DNA of 64,000 bases from Oscillospiraceae bacterium (GCA_017458335.1 JAFTFT010000040.1:1-64000), one strand, 5' to 3'; numbered from the stretch's first letter, positions 18,316 through 27,328 are shown. The notes: generated from the letters alone by a model not told the origin. Translations and numbers: made by a program.

Positions 18316-18845
18316 TGGAACAGGGAGACGTCATTGAACTGCTGGACACGCTGTACAGCATGATTTCGGAAGCCTGGGGCGTCCCGCTGGGCAACGACAA
18401 ATGCATCATCGAACGCGAGAAGGCGCTTGATCTCATCAACGAAATCAAAGCCTCGATGCCCTCCGCCCTGGCGGAGGCGAAGCGTCTTGTCGCCGCCCGG
18501 GATGAGTTCATCGGGAACGCGAAGAAGGAGGCCGAGTCTCTCCGCAAGAGTTCGGAGGAGAAGGCCCGCTCCATGATTGAGGAGCAGGAGATCATCCGCA
18601 TCGCCCGTTCGAGAAGCGCGGAGATGATTTCCAATGCCGAGGCCAAGAGCGCGGAGCTGCGCCGTGTGGCCGGCGACTATGTGGACGATGTGATGCGCCA
18701 GGCGGAAGAGAGCCTCCGCAACTCCCTGGAAACCATTCAGTCGGCCCATTCCGCGGTACGTACGGCAAACGGAACCCGGCCGGCCGCCGCCTCGTCACGG
18801 CGTGACCGCGAGCCGGAGGAAAAGGACTTTATCTCCTTCCAGTAA
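18315..18845 (+). CDS. Coiled-coil protein of unknown function, coaD-linked
   Basis: A 176-residue hydrophilic protein. Residues 30-145 are predicted largely helical, rich in Glu, Lys, Ala and Arg with heptad-like spacing, resembling the b/E/H stalk subunits of rotary ATPases or DivIVA-like coiled coils; the tail is disordered and ends EEKDFISFQ. I chose the ATG at 18315, fused to the coaD stop as TGATG, because GGAGG is eight bases upstream. Genes of this type often lie between coaD and other housekeeping genes in Clostridia and are commonly labelled ATPase; I see no nucleotide-binding motif. Function unknown. Confidence 0.7.
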   Translation: MEQGDVIELLDTLYSMISEAWGVPLGNDKCIIEREKALDLINEIKASMPSALAEAKRLVAARDEFIGNAKKEAESLRKSSEEKARSMIEEQEIIRIARSRSAEMISNAEAKSAELRRVAGDYVDDVMRQAEESLRNSLETIQSAHSAVRTANGTRPAAASSRRDREPEEKDFISFQ

Positions 18846-18871
18846 ACCGGAACAGAATATCGTTTTTTCGA

Positions 18872-18898
18872 GACCGCCCTTTCGGGGGCGGCCTTTTT
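18872..18898 (+). terminator. Terminator after the uvrC-coaD operon
   Basis: A 6-bp GC stem (CCGCCC at 18874-18879 with GGGCGG at 18886-18891) with a UUCG-type loop, followed by CC and five T. It separates the operon from the mraZ promoter. Confidence 0.8.
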
Positions 18899-18937
18899 GC
18901 GCAAAATGACAAATTGAAAAAAGAGTGAAAGAAGTCC

Positions 18938-18966
18938 TTGATTTTTCCAGCGGTCTACCCTATAAT
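18938..18966 (+). promoter_or_regulatory. mraZ operon promoter
   Basis: TTGATT (18938-18943), 17 bases, then a perfect TATAAT (18961-18966). Predicted start near 18973, inside the repeat array that follows. Confidence 0.8.
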
Positions 18967-19011
18967 AGTGGAGCATAGTGGTGTAAAGTGGTGGATTGTG
19001 GATGAAAGGGG
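18967..19011 (+). promoter_or_regulatory. MraZ operator array, 10-bp period
   Basis: AGTGG occurs at 18967, 18977 and 18987, TGTGG at 18997 and AGGGG at 19007: five boxes with an exact 10-base period, starting one base after the -10 element and ending just before the mraZ start. MraZ is known to bind closely spaced G-rich repeats upstream of its own gene and to regulate the division cluster. The position over the transcription start predicts repression. Confidence 0.82.
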
Positions 19012-19018
19012 TGAAACC

Positions 19019-19435
19019 ATGACAGGGGAGTTTCAGCATGCGCTTGACAACAAGGGCAGGATTTTTATCCCGGCCCGCCTCAGAGAGGAACTGGGCCAGG
19101 CGGTTTTCGTCACCCTGTCCATGGACCGCTGCCTGAGCGTCTACAGCAAGGAAAACTGGGACCTTTTTACCGGAAAGGTCAATGCCCTTCCCTATGTCCG
19201 CCAGCGGAAGATGCGCCCGCTCTTCGCCTATGCGGTGCGCTGTGATCTGGATGCGCAGGGGCGGATCCTCCTGCCGCAGAATCTGCGGGAATGGGCGGGC
19301 CTTACGAAGAACGTAACCGTCGTCGGTTGCAACAACCATGCGGAACTCTGGGACAGCGACAGCTGGCATGCGGTCTTTGAAGCAGAGACCGCACCGGAGA
19401 ACATCGCCGCGGTTCTGGAGGAACTGGAGTTCTGA
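19019..19435 (+). CDS. mraZ: MraZ transcriptional regulator
   Basis: A 138-residue ring-forming DNA-binding protein with two AbrB-like SpoVT domains. The first begins GEFQHALDNKGRIFIPARLR (residues 3-22), the second reads RCDLDAQGRILLPQNLRE near residue 77. It controls the division and cell-wall operon it heads. The start at 19019 follows a GGGGTG-like ribosome site and matches the family N-terminus; upstream in-frame codons cross the operator array. It overlaps rsmH by one base (TGATG). Confidence 0.95.
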   Translation: MTGEFQHALDNKGRIFIPARLREELGQAVFVTLSMDRCLSVYSKENWDLFTGKVNALPYVRQRKMRPLFAYAVRCDLDAQGRILLPQNLREWAGLTKNVTVVGCNNHAELWDSDSWHAVFEAETAPENIAAVLEELEF

Positions 19436-20364
19436 TGGCGGAGCATGTTTCGGTTCTGCTGGAGGAAAGCGTCGAGCAACTCCGGATCCGCCCGGACGGA
19501 ATTTACCTGGATGGCACGCTGGGCCTGGGGGGACACTCCGCCGCGATCGCGAAGCGTCTTACGACCGGAATGCTGATCGGCATCGACCGGGACGAGACGG
19601 CCGTCGAGCGGGCTGGGGAGCGGCTGCGGAGCTTTGGAGACCGCGTCCGGCTGGTCCACGGCAGCTTTGCAGCTTTGGGCGAGATCCTGGACGAGCTGTC
19701 CATCCCCGCGGTGGACGGAATGATTTTTGACCTGGGGGTATCCTCACCGCAGCTCGATGAAGCGGAACGGGGCTTTTCGTACCGGCTGGATGCACCGCTG
19801 GACATGCGGATGGACCGCAGCCAGACGAAGTCCGCCTGGGAAGTCGTCAACCGTTATGAAGAAGCGGAGCTGAGCCGGATCTTTTTCACCTATGGAGAAG
19901 AGCGCCATGCGCGCCGAATCAGTGCCGCCATTATGAGAAGGCGTGAACAGCACGCCATCGACACGACCCTGGAACTGGCGGATGTCATCCGCAGCGCGAT
20001 GCCGGCGGCCGCCCTGCGGGAAAAACAGCATCCTGCCAAGCGCTGCTTCCAGGCCATCCGCATCGAGGTCAACGACGAACTCGGCGAGGTGGAGCGGATG
20101 ATGCAGACCGCGCCGGACCGGCTGAAGCCGGGCGGCAGACTGTGCGTCATCTCCTTCCATTCCCTGGAAGACCGGATTGTCAAGCAGGCGATCGCGGCGC
20201 GGGAACACGGCTGTACCTGCCCGCGGGAAGCGCCGGTCTGCACCTGCGGCTTCCGCCAGACTATGAAAACAATAACAAGAAAGCCGATTCTGCCAAAACC
20301 GGAGGAGTGCGCCGCCAATCCGCGCGCGCGGAGCGCCAAGCTGCGGGTGGCAGAACGTGTATGA
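19435..20364 (+). CDS. rsmH: 16S rRNA (cytosine1402-N4)-methyltransferase
   Basis: A 309-residue rRNA methyltransferase, classical second gene of the division cluster. SAM-binding YLDGTLGLGGHSAAI is near residue 23, DGMIFDLGVSSPQLD near residue 97, and CVISFHSLEDRIVK near residue 235. Two Cys pairs in CTCPREAPVCTC near residue 258 are shared by many family members. The stop is three bases before murE. In most Firmicutes ftsL and pbpB come next; here they are missing. Confidence 0.96.
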   Translation: MAEHVSVLLEESVEQLRIRPDGIYLDGTLGLGGHSAAIAKRLTTGMLIGIDRDETAVERAGERLRSFGDRVRLVHGSFAALGEILDELSIPAVDGMIFDLGVSSPQLDEAERGFSYRLDAPLDMRMDRSQTKSAWEVVNRYEEAELSRIFFTYGEERHARRISAAIMRRREQHAIDTTLELADVIRSAMPAAALREKQHPAKRCFQAIRIEVNDELGEVERMMQTAPDRLKPGGRLCVISFHSLEDRIVKQAIAAREHGCTCPREAPVCTCGFRQTMKTITRKPILPKPEECAANPRARSAKLRVAERV

Positions 20365-20367
20365 CAT

Positions 20368-21825
20368 ATGAAACTGAAAACACTGCTGGAGCAGCTGGAG
20401 ATTCTCTCCGCCACCGCGGATCCCGAGACGGAGATCCGCGGCATCAGCTATGATTCCCGAAAAACCGAAGAAGGAGACCTCTTTGTCGCGATCCGCGGCT
20501 TTGAAACCGACGGACACCGCTTTATTCCAAAAGCGGTCGAAAAACATGCGGCGGTGATTCTCTGTGAAACCCCGCCGGAGCAGAACGTCCCCTTTGTGCA
20601 GGTTCGGGACAGCCGCCGCGCGCTGGCGCTCTGCAGCAGTGTGTTTTACGGCAATCCCGCCTCGGAAATGCGGATGATCGGCGTCACCGGCACCAGCGGG
20701 AAGACCAGCGTCAGCACGCTTTTGAAGCATGTGCTGGAAGAGGCCGCCGGGGCAAAGGTCGGCCTGATCGGCACGACCGGCATCTGGATCGGGCAGGAAG
20801 CGATTCCCTCGGAATACACCACGCCCGAAAGTCTGGAGCTGCACCGCCTGTTCCGCCGGATGGTGGAAGAGCACTGCAGCCATGTGGTGATGGAGGTCTC
20901 TTCCCACGCACTGGAACTCAGCCGCGTGGCAGGGATCGAGTTTGACACCGCGGTATATATGAACCTCACCCAGGATCATCTGGACTTCCACGGGACGATG
21001 GAGAACTATGCCGCGGCCAAGAAGAAGATTTTTTCACAGTGCCGTACGGCCTGGGTCAACGCCGACGACAGCTGGACGCCGTTTATGACAGAGGGCGCCG
21101 CCTGCCCGGTGCAGCGCTTCGGCACGACGCCCGGCGCGGAGCTTCGCGCCGAACGGATCCGCCTTTTCCCGAACCGGGTCTGCTTTGAGGCCGTGCTGGG
21201 AGAGGAGCGGGCCGAGACCGAAGTGCACATTCCGGGTTCCTTCTCGGTGTCAAATGCCCTGGCGGTGTTGGCGGCGGCGCATTCGGAAGGAATCGGCCTG
21301 GCTGAGGGCGCGAAGGCCCTCGCCACCGCCCACGGCGTCAAGGGACGCCTGGAATCCGTCCCCACGGACGGAAACTACCATATCCTGATCGACTACTCCC
21401 ACAAGCCGGATGCCCTGGAAAAGGTCCTGCGCAGCCTTCGGGAGGCGACGCCTGGAAGGCTGATCTGCCTGTTCGGCTGCGGCGGGGACCGGGACCGCCT
21501 GAAGCGGCCGCTGATGGGGAAGATCGCCGCGGAACTTTCGGATCTGGTGATCCTGACCAGCGACAACCCCCGGACCGAGGATCCCGAGCGCATCATCGAT
21601 GAAATTGAACCCGGCCTGACGGGTACCGCAACCCCGTGGATCCGGATCTGTGACCGGGTGGAGGCCATCCGCCGGGCGATCGACCTGGCCGGAGAGGGCG
21701 ATGTGATTCTCCTGGCCGGCAAGGGGCATGAGGACTATCAGATCGTCGGCCATACGAAGCGCCACATGGACGAGAGGGAAATTGTCGCCGAATACCTGAA
21801 AGAGAGAGAAGGGCAGAGAAGATGA
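20368..21825 (+). CDS. murE: UDP-MurNAc-L-Ala-D-Glu:meso-DAP ligase
   Basis: A 485-residue Mur ligase adding the third stem-peptide residue of peptidoglycan in the cytoplasm. The ATP P-loop is GVTGTSGKTS near residue 109; ESLELHRLF and MEVSSHALELSR are standard central motifs; the C-terminal domain has LIDYSHKPDALE and LFGCGGDRDRLKRP. The specificity motif DNPR in LTSDNPRTEDP, near residue 396, marks meso-diaminopimelate rather than lysine. The stop overlaps mraY by four bases. It is the only Mur ligase in the cluster. Confidence 0.96.
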   Translation: MKLKTLLEQLEILSATADPETEIRGISYDSRKTEEGDLFVAIRGFETDGHRFIPKAVEKHAAVILCETPPEQNVPFVQVRDSRRALALCSSVFYGNPASEMRMIGVTGTSGKTSVSTLLKHVLEEAAGAKVGLIGTTGIWIGQEAIPSEYTTPESLELHRLFRRMVEEHCSHVVMEVSSHALELSRVAGIEFDTAVYMNLTQDHLDFHGTMENYAAAKKKIFSQCRTAWVNADDSWTPFMTEGAACPVQRFGTTPGAELRAERIRLFPNRVCFEAVLGEERAETEVHIPGSFSVSNALAVLAAAHSEGIGLAEGAKALATAHGVKGRLESVPTDGNYHILIDYSHKPDALEKVLRSLREATPGRLICLFGCGGDRDRLKRPLMGKIAAELSDLVILTSDNPRTEDPERIIDEIEPGLTGTATPWIRICDRVEAIRRAIDLAGEGDVILLAGKGHEDYQIVGHTKRHMDEREIVAEYLKEREGQRR

Positions 21826-22826
21826 CGATACAGCTGCTGTGCGCATTCGTGATTGCGTTCCTATTCGTCACTGCTTTCGGAAAATGGTATATCCCCTGGC
21901 TGGAGAAAGAAAAGGCACGTCAGCAGATCAAGACCGAGCTTAAGCAGCACTCCGGCAAGAGCGGCACCCCCACCATGGGCGGGGTGATGTTCATCCTGGC
22001 GGTGATTCTCGTCTGCCTGACACTGGGCTTCCCGGGCATGCTGCAGGGGCATTATGAGCATATCTTCGTGCTGTTGTTCGCGCTGGTCTTTGGGGCCATC
22101 GGGCTTCTGGACGACTGGCAGAAGATCCGCAAGAATCAGAACCTGGGTCTCTCGACCGGACAGAAGTTCCTTCTGCAGCTGGTGGCGGCGCTGATCTTCC
22201 TGCTGCTGATGAAGCGTTTGGGCTTCCTGCATACGGCGCTTTACCTGCCGCTCTCGGGCAGAACGGTGGAGGTTCCGCCGCTGCTCTATTACTTCTTTGC
22301 GGTCTTTGTGATCGTCGGAACGGTCAATGCCGTGAACATCACCGACGGCGTGGACGGCCTTGCGACGGGGACCTCCATCCCGGTGTTCCTGTTCTATGTG
22401 CTGGTCACCTTTGCCTGGGGCGAGGACTATACCCGGCTGGGCCTCTTTGCCTCGGCGATGGTGGGCGGCCTGATGGGTTTCCTGGTCTTCAACTTCAACC
22501 CCGCCAAGGTCTTTATGGGCGACACGGGAAGCCTCTTCCTGGGCGGCGCGATCGCGGCGATGGCCTTTGCCTACGATATGCCGCTGATTCTGATTCCGCT
22601 GTGCGTCATGTTCATCATCGAGACGCTCTCGGACATCATTCAGGTGGGCTATTTCAAGGCAACCCACGGCAAGCGGGTCTTCCGTATGGCCCCGTTCCAT
22701 CATCATCTGGAGCTGGGCGGCTGGACGGGAAGAAAATGGAAGGAGAAGGAAATCTTCGTTCTCTACACCGGCGTATCGCTGCTGTGCATGGTCTTCTCGT
22801 TCCTCATCGTGTTTGAGAGGTTTTAG
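21822..22826 (+). CDS. mraY: Phospho-MurNAc-pentapeptide transferase
   Basis: A 334-residue polytopic enzyme that makes lipid I from UDP-MurNAc-pentapeptide and undecaprenyl phosphate. It has about ten membrane segments. Family motifs: KSGTPTMGGVMF near residue 46, LLDDWQKIRKNQN near 95, NITDGVDGLATG near 170, NFNPAKVFMGDTGSLFLG near 225 and APFHHHLELGGW near 288. Coupled to murE by ATGA overlap. Confidence 0.96.
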   Translation: MTIQLLCAFVIAFLFVTAFGKWYIPWLEKEKARQQIKTELKQHSGKSGTPTMGGVMFILAVILVCLTLGFPGMLQGHYEHIFVLLFALVFGAIGLLDDWQKIRKNQNLGLSTGQKFLLQLVAALIFLLLMKRLGFLHTALYLPLSGRTVEVPPLLYYFFAVFVIVGTVNAVNITDGVDGLATGTSIPVFLFYVLVTFAWGEDYTRLGLFASAMVGGLMGFLVFNFNPAKVFMGDTGSLFLGGAIAAMAFAYDMPLILIPLCVMFIIETLSDIIQVGYFKATHGKRVFRMAPFHHHLELGGWTGRKWKEKEIFVLYTGVSLLCMVFSFLIVFERF

Positions 22827-22835
22827 GATTCTGTG

Positions 22836-23957
22836 ATGAGATTTGTACTTACCTGCGGCGGAACCGCGGGTCACATCAATCCCGCGATCGCTGTGGCACA
22901 GCGGTTGCGCGAACTTCTTCCGGACTGTGAGATCCTCTTTCTGGGGGCCGAGGGCAAGATGGAGATGGACCTGGTTCCCCGGGACGGTTTTCCCATTCGC
23001 CCCCTGCATGTGACCAACCTGAGCCGGGGCCACCACCTGGCGGATGTGGGGCACAACCTTGCCACCATGAAGAACGTCATCGAGTCCGGACACGAAGCGC
23101 GGCGCATCCTGAAGGAGTTCCGGCCGGATGCGGTGCTGGGCACGGGCGGATACGTCTGCTATCCGGTGCTGCACGAGGCTTCCCGCCTGGGCATTCCGAC
23201 CCTGCTGCATGAAAGCAACGCGGTTCCCGGTCTCACGACGCGGCTCCTCTCCGAGCATGTGAGCTGCGTTTTTATCGGATATGACGAGAGCCGGCAGTAT
23301 TACAGTAAAGTCTCGGACCTCCGGGTGAGCGGGACGCCGGTGCGCGGCGGCTTCGGCCTGTATACCAGGGAACAGGCAAAAGCGGAATTGGGTCTCTCCC
23401 CGGACATGCCGCTGGTGGTGTCCATGTGGGGCTCCCTCGGCTCGGGCCATATGAACGAGACGCTTGTCAAGATGCTTCCGCTGATGCGGGGACAGAGAGA
23501 CTTCTGCCTGATCCACGCGACCGGGAGCTATTACCACCGGGACGTGACGGAGAAACTGAAAAAATCCGGTGTGGATCCGAGGGACTGCAACGCCGATGTC
23601 CGGGAGTATATCTTCGACTCCGCCCGGGTGCTGGCAGCGGCGGACCTGGTGCTCTGCCGGGCGGGCGCCTCTACCCTGGCTGAACTGAGCAGCATGGGCA
23701 AACCCGCCCTGATCGTCCCGTCCCCCAATGTCACCAACCACCATCAGGAGAAAAACGCCCGCCTTGTCGAGCGCGCCGGGGGAGCCAGGGTCCTGCTGGA
23801 AGGCGAATTTGACGCGGGCAGCTTCCTCGCGGAAATTCGGAAGCTGCTGAGCGACCCGGAAGGCCTGCGGAACATGTCCGCCCGCATACGGGAGCTCTCT
23901 GTGCCCGACGCGCTGGATCAGATTGTGGACGCGGTGCTGGAATACGCCCGGAAGTGA
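22836..23957 (+). CDS. murG: UDP-GlcNAc:lipid I GlcNAc transferase
   Basis: A 373-residue GT28 enzyme making lipid II at the inner membrane face. The N-terminal glycine-rich loop is LTCGGTAGHINPAIAVA, VLGTGGYVCYP lies near residue 98, LHESNAVPGLTTRLL near 122 and CRAGASTLAELSSMGKPALI near 275, which binds UDP-GlcNAc. ATG at 22836 is preferred, with AGGA seven bases upstream; a GTG three bases earlier is possible. Most of the remaining division genes normally found around it are absent. Confidence 0.95.
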   Translation: MRFVLTCGGTAGHINPAIAVAQRLRELLPDCEILFLGAEGKMEMDLVPRDGFPIRPLHVTNLSRGHHLADVGHNLATMKNVIESGHEARRILKEFRPDAVLGTGGYVCYPVLHEASRLGIPTLLHESNAVPGLTTRLLSEHVSCVFIGYDESRQYYSKVSDLRVSGTPVRGGFGLYTREQAKAELGLSPDMPLVVSMWGSLGSGHMNETLVKMLPLMRGQRDFCLIHATGSYYHRDVTEKLKKSGVDPRDCNADVREYIFDSARVLAAADLVLCRAGASTLAELSSMGKPALIVPSPNVTNHHQEKNARLVERAGGARVLLEGEFDAGSFLAEIRKLLSDPEGLRNMSARIRELSVPDALDQIVDAVLEYARK

Positions 23958-24002
23958 AATTCACAAAAACATCTTCCCCTGCGGAGAAAAACATGCTATT
24001 AT

Positions 24003-24033
24003 ATATACTCCCCGCCTCCGGCGGGGAGTATAT
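24003..24033. repeat. Palindrome, CCCCGCC-TCC-GGCGGGG family
   Basis: A perfect 14-bp stem (24003-24016 with 24020-24033) and a TCC loop, in the murG-divIB gap. It belongs to a family of hairpins with the same GC core found repeatedly in this window. Without a T run it is probably not a full terminator; it could attenuate or stabilise the transcript. Confidence 0.75.
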
Positions 24034-24090
24034 CGAATTTTGCGGAGAACTGAAAAACTACCGCCTGACAAAGAAGAAAGGGGGGTGCCC

Positions 24091-24888
24091 GTGGCATCGA
24101 AAAACTGGAGAGAGCGTCTGAATCTGGCCGCGCTCACGGATGAGGCGCAGGAGGAATATCTCAGAGCCAGACGCCGCAGAGGCTTCAGCCGGCCGCTCAT
24201 CTTTGTCGTGGTGGTGGTCGCCTCGATCTTTGCCCTGAGTCTCTTCTTCCGCGTGGAAGACATCCAGGTGGAAGGGAACACCCACTATACCGATGACGAG
24301 ATCATCCGCGCCATCGACATCGAAGAGGGCGACAACCTCTTCTTCTTCGACCGCTTTGCCGCCATCAGCCGGGTTTTCTCCAAGCTTCCGTATATTGAGG
24401 AGGTCTCGCTGAAGCGGGCGCTTCCGAACCGGATCACGATTTCCGTTGCCGAGAGCCGCGCCATGGCCTACCTGATCCTCGGCGATGAGGAATGGACCAT
24501 GGACCACAACTGTAAGATCCTCGGCAAGGCGGCCGAGGGCGAGACCGCGGACCTGGTCCCCATCGTGAATTTCGACCCCGGAACCCTCTTCATTGGAGAA
24601 CGCCTGACCGCGGCCAACGGCAATGAGACCCCGGTGGATTATCTCAATGAGATCCTGATCCAGGTCGAGGGCCGGAACCTTGGCCCCGAGATTGACCGGA
24701 TTGACTTCGAAAACCCCAACAGTCCCGAAATCGTCTACAACGGTCGCTTTACCTTCGTCCTGGGGCGCTATTCCCAGGTCAGCCAGAAGTTCGCGATCCT
24801 CTCAGGCACGCTCCAGGCCCTGAAAGCGGGCGACGCGGGCGTGGTGGACCTGTCGGACGGCATGAAAGCGATCTACAGCCCGAACTGA
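24091..24888 (+). CDS. divIB: Cell-division protein DivIB/FtsQ
   Basis: A 265-residue bitopic division protein. A basic cytoplasmic N-terminus (residues 1-30, ending RARRRRGF) is followed by one membrane segment (about 31-50), then the POTRA domain beginning FRVEDIQVEGNTHYTDDEI, then the FtsQ beta domain. It stabilises the FtsL-DivIC-FtsI complex at the septum, yet none of those partners is encoded nearby. The GTG at 24091 is chosen because GAAAGGGGGG lies just upstream; a GTG six bases earlier is possible. A strong terminator follows. Confidence 0.88.
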   Translation: MASKNWRERLNLAALTDEAQEEYLRARRRRGFSRPLIFVVVVVASIFALSLFFRVEDIQVEGNTHYTDDEIIRAIDIEEGDNLFFFDRFAAISRVFSKLPYIEEVSLKRALPNRITISVAESRAMAYLILGDEEWTMDHNCKILGKAAEGETADLVPIVNFDPGTLFIGERLTAANGNETPVDYLNEILIQVEGRNLGPEIDRIDFENPNSPEIVYNGRFTFVLGRYSQVSQKFAILSGTLQALKAGDAGVVDLSDGMKAIYSPN

Positions 24889-24905
24889 ATCCCCCGTCCC
24901 ATTCT

Positions 24906-24947
24906 CACCTGCCCTCCGAATTGTACGCGGAGGGCAGGTGCTTTTTT
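24906..24947 (+). terminator. Rho-independent terminator after divIB
   Basis: A 13-bp perfect stem (24906-24918 with 24928-24940) followed by C and six T. It ends the mraZ-divIB transcript, so ftsZ must use its own promoter. Confidence 0.92.
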
Positions 24948-25019
24948 ACAAAAAAGACGTTGAAATTACAAAAATTACAAACTGTTTACGAAAAAGTTGC
25001 CCGAAAATGAAAAAAACTA

Positions 25020-25048
25020 TTGACCTCCGAGGAAAAATGTAATATTAT
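25020..25048 (+). promoter_or_regulatory. ftsZ promoter
   Basis: TTGACC (25020-25025), 17 bases, TATTAT (25043-25048). The leader to the ftsZ start is about 60 bases and the AGGAGG-type site is at 25100-25105. Confidence 0.78.
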
Positions 25049-25113
25049 AGGGAGCACAAAGACAAAATGTTACACGCATGTTGCGTTGTCGATTCAGACA
25101 GGAGGCACAGGAT

Positions 25114-26346
25114 ATGGATTTTAAGGCCGAAGCTGGTCCCGAGAATGTCGTTACGATCAAGGTTATTGGTGTCGGCGGAGCCGGCAATAATGTTGTCAAC
25201 CGCATGGTGAAGGACGGCACCCAGGGTGTCGAGTTCATCGCGGTCAACACCGATAAGCAGGCTCTGGCGATTTCGAACGCGGATCAGAAGATCCAGATCG
25301 GTGAAAAGATTACGAAAGGCCAGGGCGCGGGTTCTGATCCCGAAATCGGCAGGAGAGCCGCCGAAGAGAGCCGCAACGCCATTTCCGCTGTGCTGGAAGA
25401 CACGGATATGGTCTTCATCACCGCCGGTATGGGCGGCGGCACGGGCACGGGCGCGGCCCCGACCGTGGCGGATATCGCGAAGGAAGCCGGCATTTTGACT
25501 GTCGGCGTCGTGACCAAGCCTTTCAAGTTTGAAGGCAACCGCCGTATGGTTCAGGCCAACGCCGGCATCCGGGAGCTTCTCGGCAAGGTGGATTCCCTGC
25601 TGATCATCCCGAATGACCGCCTGAAGTATGCCACCGACCAGAAGGTCACGCTGGCCAACGCCTTTGAAATCGCGGATGATGTGCTCCGCCAGGCGGTGAC
25701 GAGCATTTCCGACCTGATCAAGAACACCGGATTTATCAATCTGGACTTCGCCGACGTCACCTGCATCATGCAGAACGCGGGCTACGCCCACATGGGTGTC
25801 GGCCATGCCGCAGGAAAAGGCAAGGCGGAAGAAGCCGCCCGGATCGCGGTGGCGAGCCCCCTTATGGAGACCTCCATCAACGGCGCCCACGGCGTCCTCA
25901 TCAACATCACCGGCTCCTCGGATATGGGCCTGGAGGATGTGGAAGCGGCCGCGGACCTGGTCCAGGAAGCCGCCCATCCCGATGCCAACATCATCTTCGG
26001 TGCGAGCTTCGATGAGAGCATGCAGGATGAGATCCGCGTGACGGTTATCGCCACCGGCTTTGAGGAAGGCGCCGCGCAGGCGGCCGCCGCGGAGAGGGCC
26101 GCCATGACCCGCAAGACCTCTGCCGTGGAGACAGCGGTTCTGGAACCGGCCGCGCCTGCCGCCCCGGCAGCCGCACCCGCGGCTCCGTCCGTGCCTCCCG
26201 TGTTTAAGAAGGCCGCTCCGGCGATGGCACCGGTGACGCCCGGCGCCGCACCCGCCGCTCCGGCGGCCGCGCCTGCCGGCGGATCCGAGGAAGAGCCGGC
26301 CGAAGATCCCTTTGACAACATCTTCAAGATCTTCAATACGAAGTAA
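25114..26346 (+). CDS. ftsZ: Cell-division GTPase FtsZ
   Basis: A 410-residue tubulin homologue that polymerises into the Z ring. [16 protein letters not shown] opens the GTPase domain, and the tubulin signature [10 protein letters not shown] is near residue 108. The C-terminal linker (about residues 330-390) is an Ala/Pro-rich low-complexity tract. The last residues, [13 protein letters not shown], differ from the common FtsA/SepF-binding peptide of the type DIPxFLR, although ftsA is also absent here. Start at 25114 is set by GGAGG eight bases upstream. Monocistronic between a terminator and a hairpin. Confidence 0.96.
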   Translation: MDFKAEAGPENVVTIKVIGVGGAGNNVVNRMVKDGTQGVEFIAVNTDKQALAISNADQKIQIGEKITKGQGAGSDPEIGRRAAEESRNAISAVLEDTDMVFITAGMGGGTGTGAAPTVADIAKEAGILTVGVVTKPFKFEGNRRMVQANAGIRELLGKVDSLLIIPNDRLKYATDQKVTLANAFEIADDVLRQAVTSISDLIKNTGFINLDFADVTCIMQNAGYAHMGVGHAAGKGKAEEAARIAVASPLMETSINGAHGVLINITGSSDMGLEDVEAAADLVQEAAHPDANIIFGASFDESMQDEIRVTVIATGFEEGAAQAAAAERAAMTRKTSAVETAVLEPAAPAAPAAAPAAPSVPPVFKKAAPAMAPVTPGAAPAAPAAAPAGGSEEEPAEDPFDNIFKIFNTK

Positions 26347-26391
26347 GCGATTTCAGGATGCCTCGGATGAGAGGCTGCTGCTTGCAAAAGA

Positions 26392-26425
26392 AGGAAAGCT
26401 CCTCCCCCTGCGGAGGAGCTTTCCT
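26392..26425. terminator. Hairpin after ftsZ
   Basis: A perfect 14-bp stem (26392-26405 with 26412-26425) 46 bases after the ftsZ stop. There is no long T run, so it is either a weak terminator or a transcript-stabilising structure. Confidence 0.6.
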
Positions 26426-26476
26426 CTGTAAGGACCTTCCGAAACGCCGGCTTCGGAGAATCCGGAGAATCGAACC

Positions 26477-27328
26477 GTGAAAAAACTGATTTATCTCATC
26501 AAACGCGTCATTCATTACTATAACGTCAAGCAGATCCCCCTGGCCTCCGCCGCCCTGTGCTATTACATGATGATGACGGTATTCCCCCTGATCATCTGCC
26601 TCTATACCCTGCTTGGGCAGAACTATGACCAGGCGGTCCGGATCCTGGAATTCCTGGAGGGCTTTCTGAGCGCGGACACGCTGGACACCGTGCGGAGCTT
26701 CCTCGCCTATGTGGCAAACAACCACAGTATGGCGATGGCGGTGGCGGGACTTACGGTCATGCTGACCTCGGCCTCGGCCGCGGTGAGAAGCATGCAGGTG
26801 ACCATCGGGCGCATGCAGGGCGGCCTGCGCTATACCGGAATCACGGGCTTCCTGTTCAGCGTGCTGTATTCGGTGGTGTTTCTGGCGGCGACCTGGTTTG
26901 CCATTCTCGTTATGTTCAGCAGCCGGAAGATCCTGAACCTGATCCGACAGTGGCTGCCCCTGATCGAAGTGGATGCCGGCTGGGTGGATGTCAACTGGCA
27001 CGAGATCAAGTACCTGCTTCTGGCGCTGATCATGTTTCTGCTGCTCTGGGGAATCTACCGCTTTGCCCGTAAGAAGGGAGTCAGATACTACACCTGGCCC
27101 GGGGCGATCTTCGCCACCTTCGGCATTGTCGGAATGAGCCTGATCTTCTCGGGCTTCATTGCGGTCTCGGCGCGCTATTCCCTGGTGTACGGGTCCCTGG
27201 CGTCGGTGATTTTGCTGATGTACTGGATTTACCTGATCTGCCAGGTGATCTATATCGGGGCGGCGTTCAACGTGTCCTTGAGAGACCTGAGACGGGCGCG
27301 CCATACGGCGGGAAAGGAAAGAGCATGA
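26477..27328 (+). CDS. YihY/BrkB family inner-membrane protein
   Basis: A 283-residue protein with about six membrane segments, matching the BrkB/YihY (once called RNase BN) family in length and in the N-terminal IPLASAALCYYMMMTVFPLI segment near residue 20. The C-terminal YSLVYGSLASVILLMYWIYL is also family-typical. Its role is unsettled; members have been linked to transport or envelope functions. It overlaps the next methyltransferase gene by four bases. Confidence 0.85.
   Translation: MKKLIYLIKRVIHYYNVKQIPLASAALCYYMMMTVFPLIICLYTLLGQNYDQAVRILEFLEGFLSADTLDTVRSFLAYVANNHSMAMAVAGLTVMLTSASAAVRSMQVTIGRMQGGLRYTGITGFLFSVLYSVVFLAATWFAILVMFSSRKILNLIRQWLPLIEVDAGWVDVNWHEIKYLLLALIMFLLLWGIYRFARKKGVRYYTWPGAIFATFGIVGMSLIFSGFIAVSARYSLVYGSLASVILLMYWIYLICQVIYIGAAFNVSLRDLRRARHTAGKERA

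Noticed and set aside
21861..23744. A 627-codon minus-strand frame opposite mraY and murG
   Set aside because: Composition is Arg/His/Gln-rich without motifs, typical of a shadow of GC-rich genes; mraY and murG are unmistakable.
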